From JALZMG01 sp963844175 (GTDB lineage: Bacteria > Actinomycetota > Acidimicrobiia > Acidimicrobiales > Ilumatobacteraceae): a stretch of 64,000 nt of DNA. Below, piece by piece: positions 8,933 through 17,652 of this stretch. The translations under genes and the position numbers were made by a program. Location: positions 1 to 64,000 of the forward strand of contig CAWJNE010000024.1 in NCBI GenBank assembly GCA_963844175.1, written 5' to 3'. How positions within the stretch are numbered: position 1 is the stretch's first letter; every line of letters starts with the position of its first letter. Under the pieces are notes generated by a model. The model did not search any database. It had not been told where the DNA came from and saw only the letters and a list, made by a program, of their open reading frames with translations.

Positions 8933-9946
8933 CTAGGATTCCGGGTCCGACGGATCCGGCAGGTCGAAGCGGCGTCGCACCCATGCCGATCGCCGAGGCA
9001 GCGCCCGCATCAACGGCAACCCGAACGCGAATGACGTGATGCTCCCGAATCGTTCGAACGTCGCTGCGTTGAGCGCGTTGGCAAGCACCATCACCCGGCC
9101 GGCGAAGAAGAACCAGCCGAGGATGACGACCGTTGCCCCGATGAACCCGTAGAGCGCCGAGGCTCGGTCGAAGCGGCCCGGGAGGTACAGCTGGCTCACC
9201 GCCTGCAGCCCCGCCAGGGTGACGCCCACCAGGACCGCTCCGGGCAGCAGCACACCGGGATCCGACGTGGGGCGGGGCAGCAGCGCCGCCAGGACCCAGG
9301 CGGCAGCGACGTATGCGACCAGGACGGCCGCGAATGAGACACCGGTGACGGCGAGGCCGAGGTCCTGACGGATGCGGTTGACGATCGTCGCGATGAGTGC
9401 CATCCCGATGAGGAGGCCGATGAGCGCCCCGACGACACGAACAGGTGCCTTGGAGCGCATCGGCATCCGCCAGCCCAGGCAGCTCGCCTGCACCAACGAC
9501 TTGGCCAGCGTCCGGCCAGTGGTCGCGATGCCGACCAACCCTGCAGCAATGGCGATCCAACGGGTCGACGTCGGCTGTTCCAGCGCAGTGCCGATCTGCG
9601 CCGCCAACGTGCCCGCGATCCCGGCGTCGTCGACGTCCTCTGTCGAGACCACCTCCCCGAAGAAGCCGGCCAGCCCGACGACGAACAACAGCAGCGGCAC
9701 GAAGAACAGGAAGAGTCGGAACGCGATGGCGCTCCCGAGGACCGTGCCGGCGCTGTCCCGGTCCCGCTCGTAGACCCGCACGGCGAGGTCGACCAGCGGC
9801 CGTCGCCGGTGCGGTTCGATGCGCCGTGTCAGCCACGTCCGTCCGGCGCTGACGCGGTCGTGCCCGAACTCGACGAGCGTCCGACTGCGCCCTGCGCTGT
9901 CGGCGGGCTCCTCGGGTGGTTGGTCATCGGATGGTCGTTCCGCCAC
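8933..9946 (-). CDS. YihY/BrkB-family inner-membrane protein
   Basis: About 337 residues with six hydrophobic segments. The family hallmark sits at the first membrane helix (VLGSAIAFRLFLFFVPLLLF) and at GFIGATVVILGWFFFAGRVM near the end. GTG 9946 has GAGGG upstream; an earlier in-frame start at 10012 would add 22 residues of arginine-rich sequence. The family is widespread, often misnamed ribonuclease BN; its biochemical function is unsettled. It is convergent with the MerT-like gene, ending 9 bp from it. Confidence 0.82.
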   Translation of the reverse strand: MAERPSDDQPPEEPADSAGRSRTLVEFGHDRVSAGRTWLTRRIEPHRRRPLVDLAVRVYERDRDSAGTVLGSAIAFRLFLFFVPLLLFVVGLAGFFGEVVSTEDVDDAGIAGTLAAQIGTALEQPTSTRWIAIAAGLVGIATTGRTLAKSLVQASCLGWRMPMRSKAPVRVVGALIGLLIGMALIATIVNRIRQDLGLAVTGVSFAAVLVAYVAAAWVLAALLPRPTSDPGVLLPGAVLVGVTLAGLQAVSQLYLPGRFDRASALYGFIGATVVILGWFFFAGRVMVLANALNAATFERFGSITSFAFGLPLMRALPRRSAWVRRRFDLPDPSDPES

Positions 9947-10048
9947 ATCACCCTCGCGCGGCACCGACGGTCGCACCAGTCTGGCCGAGGGCGATCTCGC
10001 GCGGGTCGGCACCGGCCAGGGCGAGGCCGTGTCTGGGCCGGCCGCGGC

Positions 10049-11038
10049 TCAGACTGCCAGTGCTTCCACGACGAAGTACGAGGAGCGGGTGGGCACGACG
10101 CGCTCGAGCTCGAAGCCGGCCTCGGCGAGCAGTTGCTCGTACTGGTCGCGGGTCCGCTCGCGCCCGCCGGTGACGGCGAGCATGATGATGTCGAGCATCT
10201 TGCTGTGGTCTGGCCCGGGCGTGTCGGGCACCAGCACTTCGACGACGATGAGGCGGGCTCCCGGAGCCGCGGCGCGGCGCACCGCGGAGAGAATCCGGGC
10301 GGCATCGTCATCAGACCAGTCGTGGAGCACCTCCATCAGGACGTAGGCGTCGGCCACCGGCAACGGGTCGGCGAAGAAATCACCGGCGACGAGCCGGAGC
10401 CGGTCCGAGGCGGCATCCCCGGCGTCGGCGATGACATGGGGCAGCTCGAAGAGGACACCGGTCGCTTCGAGGTGTTGCTCGAGGATCGCCGACAGGAGGC
10501 GCCCCGTGCCTCCGCCGACGTCGACCACCGTGGCGAACGTCGAGAAGTCGTAGGCCTCCACGACTGCGGGTACGACGGCAGCGGACTTGTCGACCATGGC
10601 CTGACTGAAGAGGGCTGCCTCGTCAGGATGCTCGGCGAAGTGCGCCATCATCGCCTGCCAGCCGACCGCCGGCCGCCCGGTCCGCGCCGGCTGGGCGAGT
10701 TCGGTGAACGCGGCCCACGAGCTCGTGCCGATCATCCGCGCGAACGAACGCAGCGACTGCGGGTGGTCACTTCGCAGCAGCTCGGAGCGCGGCGTGTGGA
10801 CGTACCCGTCGGGACCGCCAGCGAAGAGACCGTGCGCCGAGAGCAGGCGCAGCATGCGCGCCAAGGCGTCAGGGTTCATGCCGGTGCGGGCGGCAAGCTC
10901 GTCGGCACTTGCTGGTTCGCCGTCGAGCGCGTCGGGAACGCCGAAGTCGGCGATCACGTGGATGCAGCGGGCGACCACGTGGCCATTGATGAGTGTCCAG
11001 ACCGCCAGTGGGTCGGGCAGCTCCTCGGTCGTGCTCAC
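10049..11038 (-). CDS. SAM-dependent O-methyltransferase (acetylserotonin/hydroxyneurosporene type)
   Basis: A 329-residue protein. An N-terminal winged-helix dimerisation domain (about 10-100; LAARTGMNPDALARMLRLL) precedes a class I methyltransferase domain. The SAM motif is VVDVGGGTGRLLSAI, and MEVLHDWSDDDAARIL carries the His-Asp pair conserved in plant-type O-methyltransferases. It methylates a hydroxyl on an aromatic or polyketide/carotenoid substrate; the substrate cannot be told. Start GTG 11038 has GAGGG nine bases upstream. No biosynthetic neighbours are present, so its pathway is unclear. Confidence 0.85.
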   Translation of the reverse strand: MSTTEELPDPLAVWTLINGHVVARCIHVIADFGVPDALDGEPASADELAARTGMNPDALARMLRLLSAHGLFAGGPDGYVHTPRSELLRSDHPQSLRSFARMIGTSSWAAFTELAQPARTGRPAVGWQAMMAHFAEHPDEAALFSQAMVDKSAAVVPAVVEAYDFSTFATVVDVGGGTGRLLSAILEQHLEATGVLFELPHVIADAGDAASDRLRLVAGDFFADPLPVADAYVLMEVLHDWSDDDAARILSAVRRAAAPGARLIVVEVLVPDTPGPDHSKMLDIIMLAVTGGRERTRDQYEQLLAEAGFELERVVPTRSSYFVVEALAV

Positions 11039-11248
11039 CTCATCGCCCTCGCTTCACAACGAGACGGACCCCGATCGGTCGCCCGCCTGCTCGGCCGACG
11101 CGCTGGCGGCTCTGCCCAGCCACGCCAAGAACGCCGAACCTAACAGGGCGCTCGCGATGCCCCGTCGACGTCCATGCTGTCCTCCGAGTCTCCGACCAGA
11201 TTCGGTGTTCCGCTCGGCGAGTGCTCGCACGCTCGACGGCTGCGCGAC

Positions 11249-11280
11249 CACGGTCCGGCGCCACGTTGCGCCGGACCGTG
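11249..11280 (-). terminator. Strong hairpin terminator
   Basis: A perfect 12-bp inverted repeat, CACGGTCCGGCG and CGCCGGACCGTG, encloses an 8-nt loop. It lies 10 bp after the stop of the chaplin-like gene and upstream of the methyltransferase gene on the same strand. Confidence 0.65.
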
Positions 11281-11289
11281 GACGAGGTG

Positions 11290-11763
11290 TCACCCGGTGA
11301 TGGTGGTGATGGCGTCCGGCGTCGCCGTGGCGTCGCAGTCAGCGGCGGCGTCCCGCAGGTCGCCGACGAGCACACCGGCGGTGACGTCGCACACGTTGGC
11401 GGCGATGCCGATGGGGACCTGTACGACGAGGTCGGTCACGTTGACGTTCACCAGGCCACTCTGAGTGACGGGCCCACTGTCCTGGGTCTCGACCTGGGCG
11501 GTCGGATCGGCGCTGGCGTCGCACGGGGCGGAACCGTCGTTCAGCTGATCGACGAGCACGGCCACGCTGACGTCGCACACGTTGGCGGCGAGGGCGATCG
11601 GTACCTGCACCTCCACGTCGGTCAGGTTGACGTTGACGAGCCCTTCCTGGGTCACGGGCGCGGCGCTCGCGGTCGTCGCGGTCAGGCTGAGTCCTGCGCC
11701 GGCGATCGAAGCGATCGCAGCGGTGCGCTTGATGATGCTGAACTGACTCCAGGGCGTTTTCAC
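11290..11763 (-). CDS. Chaplin-like secreted protein with two repeats
   Basis: A 157-residue protein with a signal peptide (basic FSIIKRTAAIA, hydrophobic core, cleavage after TTASA). The mature part has two ~60-residue repeats. Repeat 1 is GLVNVNLTDVEVQVPIALAA then NVCDVSVAVLVDQL; repeat 2 is GLVNVNVTDLVVQVPIGIAA then NVCDVTAGVLVGDL. Each repeat carries two Cys about 20 residues apart. The alternating hydrophobic strands and VQVPI..NVC core recall chaplins, the amyloid-like surface proteins of aerial actinobacteria, but the match is by pattern only. Start GTG 11763. A truncated relative lies at 18.6 kb. Confidence 0.65.
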   Translation of the reverse strand: MKTPWSQFSIIKRTAAIASIAGAGLSLTATTASAAPVTQEGLVNVNLTDVEVQVPIALAANVCDVSVAVLVDQLNDGSAPCDASADPTAQVETQDSGPVTQSGLVNVNVTDLVVQVPIGIAANVCDVTAGVLVGDLRDAAADCDATATPDAITTITG

Positions 11764-11887
11764 CAGGGGCGATGCGCCGACCCTGCCTCTAGCTGGGCAT
11801 TCGCGATCAACGTCGACAGCAGCTCCAGCTGAGGTTTTCGACGGCCGCGGGCACGGTTCGTGCGCTCGGGCGACAGGATGGGCACCG

Positions 11888-12133
11888 ATGGCCGGCTTCC
11901 TCGACGAACTCAAGCATGCACAGCAGATGAGGCTGTACGCCGGTCTGACGATGCTGAACGGGTCGCACTGGCTTGCCGCCGTCCGCTCGGTCGACGACGA
12001 GGACCGAACTGCGAGCCTGTACGACTCTGAGGCGACGGACGACCCGTCGCCGCAGCATCGCCGCATCCACGTAGCCGACATTTCGGAACTGGCCGTGACC
12101 GAGATGACTCACGTGTTCCGCGACGCGCCGTAG
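11888..12133 (+). CDS. Small hypothetical protein
   Basis: An 81-residue acidic protein starting MAGFLDELKHAQQMRLYAGL with a TMLNGSHWLAAVRSVDDEDR core. It could be a small beta-rich fold. No family recognised and the ribosome-binding site is weak. It stands alone, divergent from the chaplin-like gene. A short motif shared with 15.71 kb (CAG[CT]TGAGGTTTT) lies 60 bp upstream. Confidence 0.45.
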   Translation: MAGFLDELKHAQQMRLYAGLTMLNGSHWLAAVRSVDDEDRTASLYDSEATDDPSPQHRRIHVADISELAVTEMTHVFRDAP

Positions 12134-12616
12134 CTAGCTGACGACTGCCATAACGGCTCCTCGTCGAGCGTGCGGCCTACCGCGACCGCCGGTTGACGTG
12201 TGCGCCGCACGTACCGGGGGTCGCTGCGTGTCAGCGTGTCGGCCCGTCACGCGTCGGGTAGTGACCGGGCGTGATATCTCTGCAGGTCGTCTTGCTGATG
12301 CTGGTGTCAACGATGGCGGTCTCAGTCGGCAGGCGGCGGTGGGCGCTGCGCAGAGCGTTCGGAGGCCGCAGTGATGATCGGCGCCTCCCACCGGGCTTCT
12401 GGGGTCCGTAGGACCTCGGCGGCGCCAGCTCCGGGCTCAGCAGATGCGTACGGCGTGCCGGGTCCGGTGGGGAATGAACCCGACACGCCGTTGCGCGCTG
12501 GCCGAGCGGGTGCACAGGCCGCGCGTCGGCCGCTTCATACCCACCGTCGGGCTGCGACATTCCTGGCGGCCCGGCGAGGCGTTAGCGAGCTCTGCGGCCG
12601 GGAATAGCTGATCGGC
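12134..12616. other. Intergenic, no gene recognised
   Basis: About 480 bp with open frames on both strands but arginine/proline-rich products. One leftward frame contains TAIVDTSISKTTCRDITPGH, faintly transposase-like, which I do not regard as sufficient for a call. Confidence 0.3.
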
Positions 12617-12847
12617 GTGACCGGTGAACTTGGGGCACTGCATTTCGAGAATGCCCAACTGCGTCGAGCGTTGGAGACGCGCGATTTGATCGGTCAGGCG
12701 AAGGGGGTGCTGATGGTCACGATGAGCTGCACCGCCGACCAAGCCTTCGCCATGTTGGTGCACAAGTCCCAGCAGACGAACAGGAAGCTGGCCGAGATCG
12801 CCAGCGAGATCGTGGATAGAGCAGAACGGTCAGCAGCTTCGACCTGA
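12617..12847 (+). CDS. Minimal ANTAR-domain protein
   Basis: A 76-residue protein consisting almost entirely of an ANTAR domain: LRRALETRDLIGQAKGVLMV, then CTADQAFAMLVHKSQ and NRKLAEIASEIV. ANTAR three-helix domains bind paired hairpins in nascent RNA and act as antiterminators. Normally a GAF, PAS or receiver domain precedes it; none is here, so regulation must come from a partner or the domain is constitutive. Start GTG 12617. It is followed 70 bp later by an anti-sigma kinase, consistent with a stress-regulation cluster. Confidence 0.8.
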   Translation: MTGELGALHFENAQLRRALETRDLIGQAKGVLMVTMSCTADQAFAMLVHKSQQTNRKLAEIASEIVDRAERSAAST

Positions 12848-12916
12848 CGAAGGGAGAGAGGGCTGGCCGAGCGGTGCTGCGGGTACGCAGGGCCTCACCG
12901 TTGTCAGGAGGCCGGC

Positions 12917-13294
12917 TTGCCCGTTGAGACCTTGCGTCTCACGCTGGACCCATCGTTGTCGGCTCCGAGCCAAGCCAGAGACGCGCTCGCAGCATGGCTT
13001 GACGGGATCAACGCCGACGTCGACATGCGTGACGACTTGGTGCTGGTGATCTCTGAACTGGTGACCAACGCAGTCGTTCACGCCGGCTCGGCCGCCGAGG
13101 TGCTGGCCTCGTTCGACGATGGGCGGATACGCCTCGAGGTGCATGACCGTCATCGAGCCCCGCCGATTGAACGAGTTGACGGCGATGTCGGCCGAGGCGG
13201 GTGGGGTTTGCGTCTCGTTGGAGCGGTCACCGACGGGTGGGGGTGGAGCCCGACGGTCAGCGGAAAGATGGTGTGGACCGAAACGCTGTGCTGA
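12917..13294 (+). CDS. RsbW/SpoIIAB-type anti-sigma regulatory kinase
   Basis: A 125-residue HATPase_c_2 protein. The N-box is VLVISELVTNAVVHAG and the G box is GRGGWGLRLVGAVTDGW, with a closing GKMVWTETL strand. Such small GHKL proteins bind a sigma factor or phosphorylate a STAS antagonist on Ser/Thr. Start TTG 12917. Possible partners in the window are the STAS protein at 17.96 kb and the phosphatase at 14.0-15.3 kb. Confidence 0.85.
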   Translation: MPVETLRLTLDPSLSAPSQARDALAAWLDGINADVDMRDDLVLVISELVTNAVVHAGSAAEVLASFDDGRIRLEVHDRHRAPPIERVDGDVGRGGWGLRLVGAVTDGWGWSPTVSGKMVWTETLC

Positions 13295-13648
13295 CCGCTA
13301 CCGGCGCCGGACTGGAGCGGTCGGCAGGCCGGCGCCTGGGGGTCGGACCGTTGGAGCCGGGACCTTGGCTACACGCGACACGGCGTGCCGGGTTCGTGGG
13401 TGTGAACGCGGCACGCTGGTGGCGCTCGCCCCGAGCCACCTAGGGCCAGCGTGTCTCAGCCTCCGTACCCACCGTCGCAACGTGGCATCCGCTTGACCCT
13501 GCCGCCGGGCGACGCCTGCCGGGCCACCGTTGCGAGGGTGTCGCCGAGACCGACAACAACACCAGATTCCGTGCGGGCGCCTGCCACGTTGCGCAGTGTG
13601 AGGCGCCGCCGGTGATGCCGGGTCGGCCCGGCCCAGACCGGGCGCTCG
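13295..13648. other. Intergenic, nothing recognised
   Basis: About 350 bp between the anti-sigma kinase and a leftward hypothetical gene. No domain-bearing frame, repeat or convincing hairpin was found. Confidence 0.3.
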
Positions 13649-13969
13649 TCAGGCTGCGCGGTGTTGGGCTCGCGTGAGAAGCCCGAGGGGCGTCAGCCAC
13701 CATGGGTCCGTGGCGAGGGGCGGCGGCGCCGCCGGCCATAGGAGGCGTTCCAGCAACGCGTGGGCTGCCGGGTCGGCGGGCAGGGCCTTTGCGATCTCGA
13801 CCGCTCGGCGAGCGAGCCGATGGCGCATCTCATCGCCGATGACCTCATCGCAACGATCCGAGATCGCTGCGTCGAGCGCCCACGCCCGCGCCATCAGCTC
13901 GTCGTAGAGCTGCTCGGCGGCTGCGGCCGAGGCCGTCGACGGGTCGAGGGATTGCTCGTCGGCCCACAC
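13649..13969 (-). CDS. Hypothetical helical protein
   Basis: A 106-residue protein, alanine-rich and largely helical (EQLYDELMARAWALDAAISD, HRLARRAVEIAKALPADPAA) with a WWLTPLGLLTRAQH motif near the end. Start GTG 13969. No family recognised; amino-acid composition and codon use resemble a real gene. It lies downstream of the PP2C phosphatase on the same strand, 50 bp after it, so it may be co-transcribed. Confidence 0.55.
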   Translation of the reverse strand: MWADEQSLDPSTASAAAAEQLYDELMARAWALDAAISDRCDEVIGDEMRHRLARRAVEIAKALPADPAAHALLERLLWPAAPPPLATDPWWLTPLGLLTRAQHRAA

Positions 13970-14019
13970 CCGTCAGTGCCTACCCACCGAGTCCCCATCG
14001 AATCCTTGACGGTAGACGG

Positions 14020-15300
14020 CTACCCGGCGCGGTCAGGTGAGGTGAGGTGTTGGGCGATGACGATGGCAATGTCGTCCTCCGCGATGCGACCGTCAGCGAG
14101 CGCATCGAGCAGTGTTCCGGCGGTCTCGTTGGCCGTGTTGGAGTCCGGCAATGTGGCAAGTGTTGCAGCGACTTGATCGATGCCGAGGTCGAACGTCCGA
14201 TCGCGTCGTTCGACGAGCCCGTCGGTGAACATGACCAGGCGGGCTCCCGCCGGAAACGGCACGGTTGCAGCGATTCGATCGATTGATCCGAGGCCGAGCA
14301 TCGCCGAATTCGCTTCATCGAGCCGACGAAACTGTCCGGTCGGATACTGAATCACGGGCGGCGGGTGTCCGGCGGTGGTGTAGGTGATGGTGCCTGCGGC
14401 CATATCGACGACCACGAGTGCGGCAGTTGCGAGCAGCACTGTGGCCCGCTGCTGCAACACGGTTGCGAGTTCGCTGAACACTTCGGCCACGGGGACGCCG
14501 GCGTGCAGGACCGCAGTGACCATGCCGCGGATGATCATCATGTCGGCTGCCGCAGCGAGGCCGTGCCCGACGACATCACCGACGACGAGTGCCAGCTTGT
14601 CGTTGTCGAGGAGCAGCCCTTCATACCAATCACCTCCCACCGCGGTGGTCCGCCCCGCCGGCAAGTAGTGGGCCGCCGTGTCGAGTCCGGCCAGCGCCGG
14701 CAGGTCGCCGAGCAGGCTCGCGCTGACGTCGGCCACGAACTGATGCTCGGCGTCGTACTGTTCGGCCCGTTCAATGGTGGCAGTGCAAAGCTCCGCGACT
14801 GCACGGAGCGCGCTGACCAATTTGGCGTCGAACCTCGTCGGTCCGGCCCAGGCGAAGCCCAGGGCCCCGACCAGCGAACCATCTGCCCGATGAAGCGGTA
14901 TCGACGCGGTCGCTTGAACGCCTGCGGCGATGGTGTCGGCGAGGATCACCGGGAACTCGCGGCGATAGGAGTCAAGATCAGGCAGCAGAACCGGCTCGTC
15001 GAGGCGTACCGCAGCAGCGATCGGGAATGGTGCGCTGAGGGGGATGTCGGTGTAGCGGTCGGCGATCTCCGGTGCGAGGAAGGTGCCGTGGAACAAGCGC
15101 AGCGATTGCCGCTCGCGGTCCAACGAAGCCATGTTGGAGTAGTCGGCGCCGACGCAGGCCGAGGCGCGCAGAGCGACGAACTGGGCGACCTCCATGCCCG
15201 AAGCGGGCAGTGACAACGAGGATTCGGCAAACCCGGCAGGTACTCGGGAACCGACGGCCACGGTATGCGCGCTGCGTGGAGCGGGCGGTTGATCAGACAT
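14020..15300 (-). CDS. GAF-PP2C (SpoIIE/RsbU-type) serine phosphatase
   Basis: A 426-residue protein. The GAF sensor spans about residues 25-190 (FVALRASACVGADYSNMASL; VQATASIPLHRADGSLVGAL). The SpoIIE/PP2C catalytic domain spans about 200-420, with metal-ligand motifs GGDWYEG, LVVGDVVGHG, FTDGLVERR and EDDIAIVIA. These enzymes dephosphorylate STAS anti-anti-sigma factors and free sigma factor. Start ATG 15300 has GAGGT upstream. In this window it could act on the STAS protein at 17.96 kb or in the stressosome circuit at 18.9-21.3 kb. Confidence 0.88.
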   Translation of the reverse strand: MSDQPPAPRSAHTVAVGSRVPAGFAESSLSLPASGMEVAQFVALRASACVGADYSNMASLDRERQSLRLFHGTFLAPEIADRYTDIPLSAPFPIAAAVRLDEPVLLPDLDSYRREFPVILADTIAAGVQATASIPLHRADGSLVGALGFAWAGPTRFDAKLVSALRAVAELCTATIERAEQYDAEHQFVADVSASLLGDLPALAGLDTAAHYLPAGRTTAVGGDWYEGLLLDNDKLALVVGDVVGHGLAAAADMMIIRGMVTAVLHAGVPVAEVFSELATVLQQRATVLLATAALVVVDMAAGTITYTTAGHPPPVIQYPTGQFRRLDEANSAMLGLGSIDRIAATVPFPAGARLVMFTDGLVERRDRTFDLGIDQVAATLATLPDSNTANETAGTLLDALADGRIAEDDIAIVIAQHLTSPDRAG

Positions 15301-15440
15301 CGATACCTCAAGAACTCGGATCGCTGTGCGAGCTGTCGCTCTCCGCCCAGCTCCACAGGGCCAGGCCACCATTCTGACGCGCCCAAGTCGCCGTGGGGCA
15401 GCCTTGCCAACAGCGAACACCTGTTCGTAGAGTACGAAGG

Positions 15441-15682
15441 GTGACGCGGGAGGAGCTGGACGGCGTCCGGCGCTCCCTCGCCATCGGCAACGGCCTCCCG
15501 CCGTCACAGATCGACTCGTCGTCGACCTGTGCGACCGGCTGCTCGTCGAGCGCGAACGCATCGAGGCGATGCTTTGGCAGCTCGGGCCGGCTTGGAGGAT
15601 CGCGCGCCATGGCGCCGCTCAGCGGGCCTTTCGCTTCGCTGCGACCGTTGCCGTTCTCGGCGAGCGGCGCAGACCCAACTGA
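15441..15682 (+). pseudogene. Small hypothetical protein, frameshifted
   Basis: The GTG frame gives VTREELDGVRRSLAIGNGLP. A shift near 15500 moves to VTDRLVVDLCDRLLVERERI, then EAMLWQLGPAWRIARHGAQ, ending at TGA 15680-15682. Together they make a coherent ~79-residue helical protein. It is divergent from the PP2C phosphatase gene. Family unknown. Confidence 0.5.
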
Positions 15683-15802
15683 GCTGGGAGTGACGAGGGG
15701 ACACGCCCACCCAGTTGAGGTTTTTCGACGCCGCGCGTCATGAACGGAGCTGCGGTGCGTTCTAGAGGGGTAGCGGGCTACGAATGGAAGGAACGCGTTC
15801 AC

Positions 15803-16350
15803 ATGAACTCCATCAAGAATCGCCGGAAGGGCCGCAGTAAGGCGTGGTCGGCGGAGTGCTGGTGCTGTCCACGCTGGGGGTGGGTGCGGGCGTGGCGAAC
15901 GCCGAGGCTCGTCCTGCTGCAAGTGGAGCAGTCGCCGTAAAGCCTGCGGCCGACCCCCTGTCGTTCGTGGTCGACGCGGACGACCGATGACTGGTGTGGA
16001 CGACCGACGACGACGGTGACGCTCACCCGTTTCGTTGTGCAGAACGGCCAGCTCTTCGCCGTGATCGAAGGCACGGGCGATTCCGCGACCGTGCCCGTGA
16101 CCGACTTGGCGGCCGATCGGTGCATGTCAGATTCTCGATCTCACCTTGGGACCCCTCGACCTTGATCTCCTCGGTCTGGTCGTCGACGCTCGACACGGTG
16201 CATCTTCAGATCACTGCCGAGCCCGGCTCCGGCAATCTCCTGGGTAACTTGCTCTGCGCCGTCGCGGGGCTGTTTGACGGCGGGCTCCTCGGGCAGGTCG
16301 GCCAGATTCTGAACCGCATCGTCGGACTGCTCAACATCAGCATCGTCTGA
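15803..16350 (+). pseudogene. Secreted valine/leucine-rich protein, multiply disrupted
   Basis: ATG 15803 (GGAAGGA upstream) gives MNSIKNRRKGRSK. After a shift comes a signal peptide, GVVGGVLVLSTLGVGAGVAN then AEARPAA. A nonsense TGA and three more shifts separate VTLTRFVVQNGQLFAVIEG, LDLTLGPLDLDLLGLVV and DTVHLQITAEPGSGNLLGN plus LLCAVAGLFDGG. The last segments match a family of actinobacterial secreted proteins of unknown function. At least four lesions in 550 bp make this a convincing dead gene. Confidence 0.65.
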
Positions 16351-16388
16351 CACAGCTCGGAGTCGGCTTTCGAGCCGCAGACCAAACC

Positions 16389-16428
16389 GAAGGCGCCCGC
16401 CCCGTGATGACGCGAGGCGGGCGCCTTC
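16389..16428 (+). terminator. Strong hairpin terminator
   Basis: A perfect 13-bp inverted repeat, GAAGGCGCCCGCC and GGCGGGCGCCTTC, encloses a 14-nt loop. It lies 40 bp after the stop of the decayed secreted-protein gene. Confidence 0.65.
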
Positions 16429-16652
16429 ATTGGAAGTGACGTCAGACCGGCTGGAGGTGATCGTGACGCGCCAGCCGTGGCCGGCACGTGGCGAGCCGAA
16501 GTCGAGAACGGGTGACCTCAATACCGCACTGACGGCGTGCCGATGAATCATGCCAAGTTTGCGTCATGCGAGCGGGGTCAAGGCGTTATATCGGTAGGTC
16601 GGGACAGAGACCGGCGGTGTGCGCCGGCGCCCGGCCCTCGAGGAGACGCACC

Positions 16653-17435
16653 ATGACTGATCTCACCTACGACACCCGCCAGTTGACGGGCCGCACCGCG
16701 GTCGACCGCAACTACTCAAAGATCGGCACGATCGAAGACGTGTACGTCAACGACGCCACGGCGCAGCCCGAGTGGCTCGCCATCAAGACTGGCCTGTTCG
16801 GAACGAAGCTCACCTTCGCTCCGCTGTCCGGCGCCCATGGCCACGGCGACGACGTCGTGGTCCCCTACGACGCTCAAGTCGTCAGCGAGGCGCCGAACGC
16901 CGACGAACCTGACCATCTCGGCTCCGACGAAGTCCTCGCCCTGTACGACTACTACGACCGGCTCGGCCGAACTGACACGAGCGCCGAGAGCGACGATCGT
17001 TCCGCCCGCCGCGGTCCCCAGGGCGACGACACCAGCCGACCGCAGACCGACGACGCCATGACGCGATCCGAGGAACAGCTGGATGTCAGCAAGCGGACTC
17101 GTCAGGCCGGCACGGCCCGGCTGCGCAAGTGGATCGAGACCGAAGACGTCGAGATCCGCGTTCCCGTTCGGCGCGAGAAGGCCCGGATGGTGACCGAACC
17201 CATTACGGACGCCAACCGTGATCGGGCGATCTCCGGTGGTGACCTGACCACCGAGGAGCACGAAGTCATCCTCAACGAGGAAGTCGTCGACGTCAACAAG
17301 CGCGTCGTCCCTAAGGAGCGCGTCCGACTGGAGACCGAGACCGAGACCGAGGAGGTCGCCGTCGACGACACCGTGCGCAAGGAACGCATCGACTTCGACC
17401 ACGACACCACCGACCGTCGCCGCCGCGGCCGGTGA
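16653..17435 (+). CDS. PRC-barrel plus DUF2382 stress protein (paralogue 1)
   Basis: A 260-residue protein. Residues ~1-85 are a PRC-barrel (LTGRTAVDRNYSKIGTIEDV; EWLAIKTGLFGTKLTFAP). A polar linker of ~45 residues precedes a DUF2382 domain (RSEEQLDVSKRTRQAGTARL; IRVPVRREKARMVTEPI; VVDVNKRVVPKERVRLETE). Such proteins are common in actinobacteria near stress and desiccation genes; the DUF2382 part resembles YsnF repeats. Start ATG 16653 with GGAG. A close paralogue lies at 24402-25191, and two tiny membrane-protein genes follow. Confidence 0.85.
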   Translation: MTDLTYDTRQLTGRTAVDRNYSKIGTIEDVYVNDATAQPEWLAIKTGLFGTKLTFAPLSGAHGHGDDVVVPYDAQVVSEAPNADEPDHLGSDEVLALYDYYDRLGRTDTSAESDDRSARRGPQGDDTSRPQTDDAMTRSEEQLDVSKRTRQAGTARLRKWIETEDVEIRVPVRREKARMVTEPITDANRDRAISGGDLTTEEHEVILNEEVVDVNKRVVPKERVRLETETETEEVAVDDTVRKERIDFDHDTTDRRRRGR

Positions 17436-17452
17436 CTCACCCGTGAGTCGCG

Positions 17453-17481
17453 GCCCCACCGTCCGCCGCCGACGGTGGGCC
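17453..17481 (+). terminator. Hairpin terminator
   Basis: CCCACCGTC and GACGGTGGG pair around a 7-nt loop, extended by flanking G/C pairs. It begins about 20 bp after the PRC-barrel gene stop. Confidence 0.5.
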
Positions 17482-17506
17482 GCACCACGTTCAACTCGGT
17501 TCTGAG

Positions 17507-17650
17507 ATGACTGTCATCTACTGGGTCATCGCCGTGGCGCTGCTGGCGGTCTTGATCGCCTGCGTCCTTGGCGCCACACCTACATCTCGACGACGACGGC
17601 CGACCGTCCCGCCACCAGCTGCTGCTCCACCTGCGACAGAAAGTCAGTAA
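17507..17650 (+). CDS. Tiny membrane protein
   Basis: A 47-residue protein, MTVIYWVIAVALLAVLIACV, with one transmembrane helix and a basic then proline-rich tail. It ends 2 bp before the next tiny membrane-protein gene, so they form a pair. Not recognised as a named family; tiny membrane proteins of this kind accompany PRC-barrel/DUF2382 genes. Confidence 0.55.
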   Translation: MTVIYWVIAVALLAVLIACVLGATPTSRRRRPTVPPPAAAPPATESQ

Positions 17651-17652
17651 CG

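Noticed and set aside
8118..9836. 572-codon leftward open frame
   Set aside because: Antisense to the MerR/MerT-like genes and out of frame with the YihY/BrkB gene it overlaps.
8933..9946. Ribonuclease BN
   Set aside because: The old RNase BN label for YihY proteins is a known mis-annotation; the sequence is a multi-span membrane protein.
12231..12560. Transposase fragment on the minus strand
   Set aside because: Only a faint TAIVDTSISK-like match; no catalytic motif or terminal repeats.
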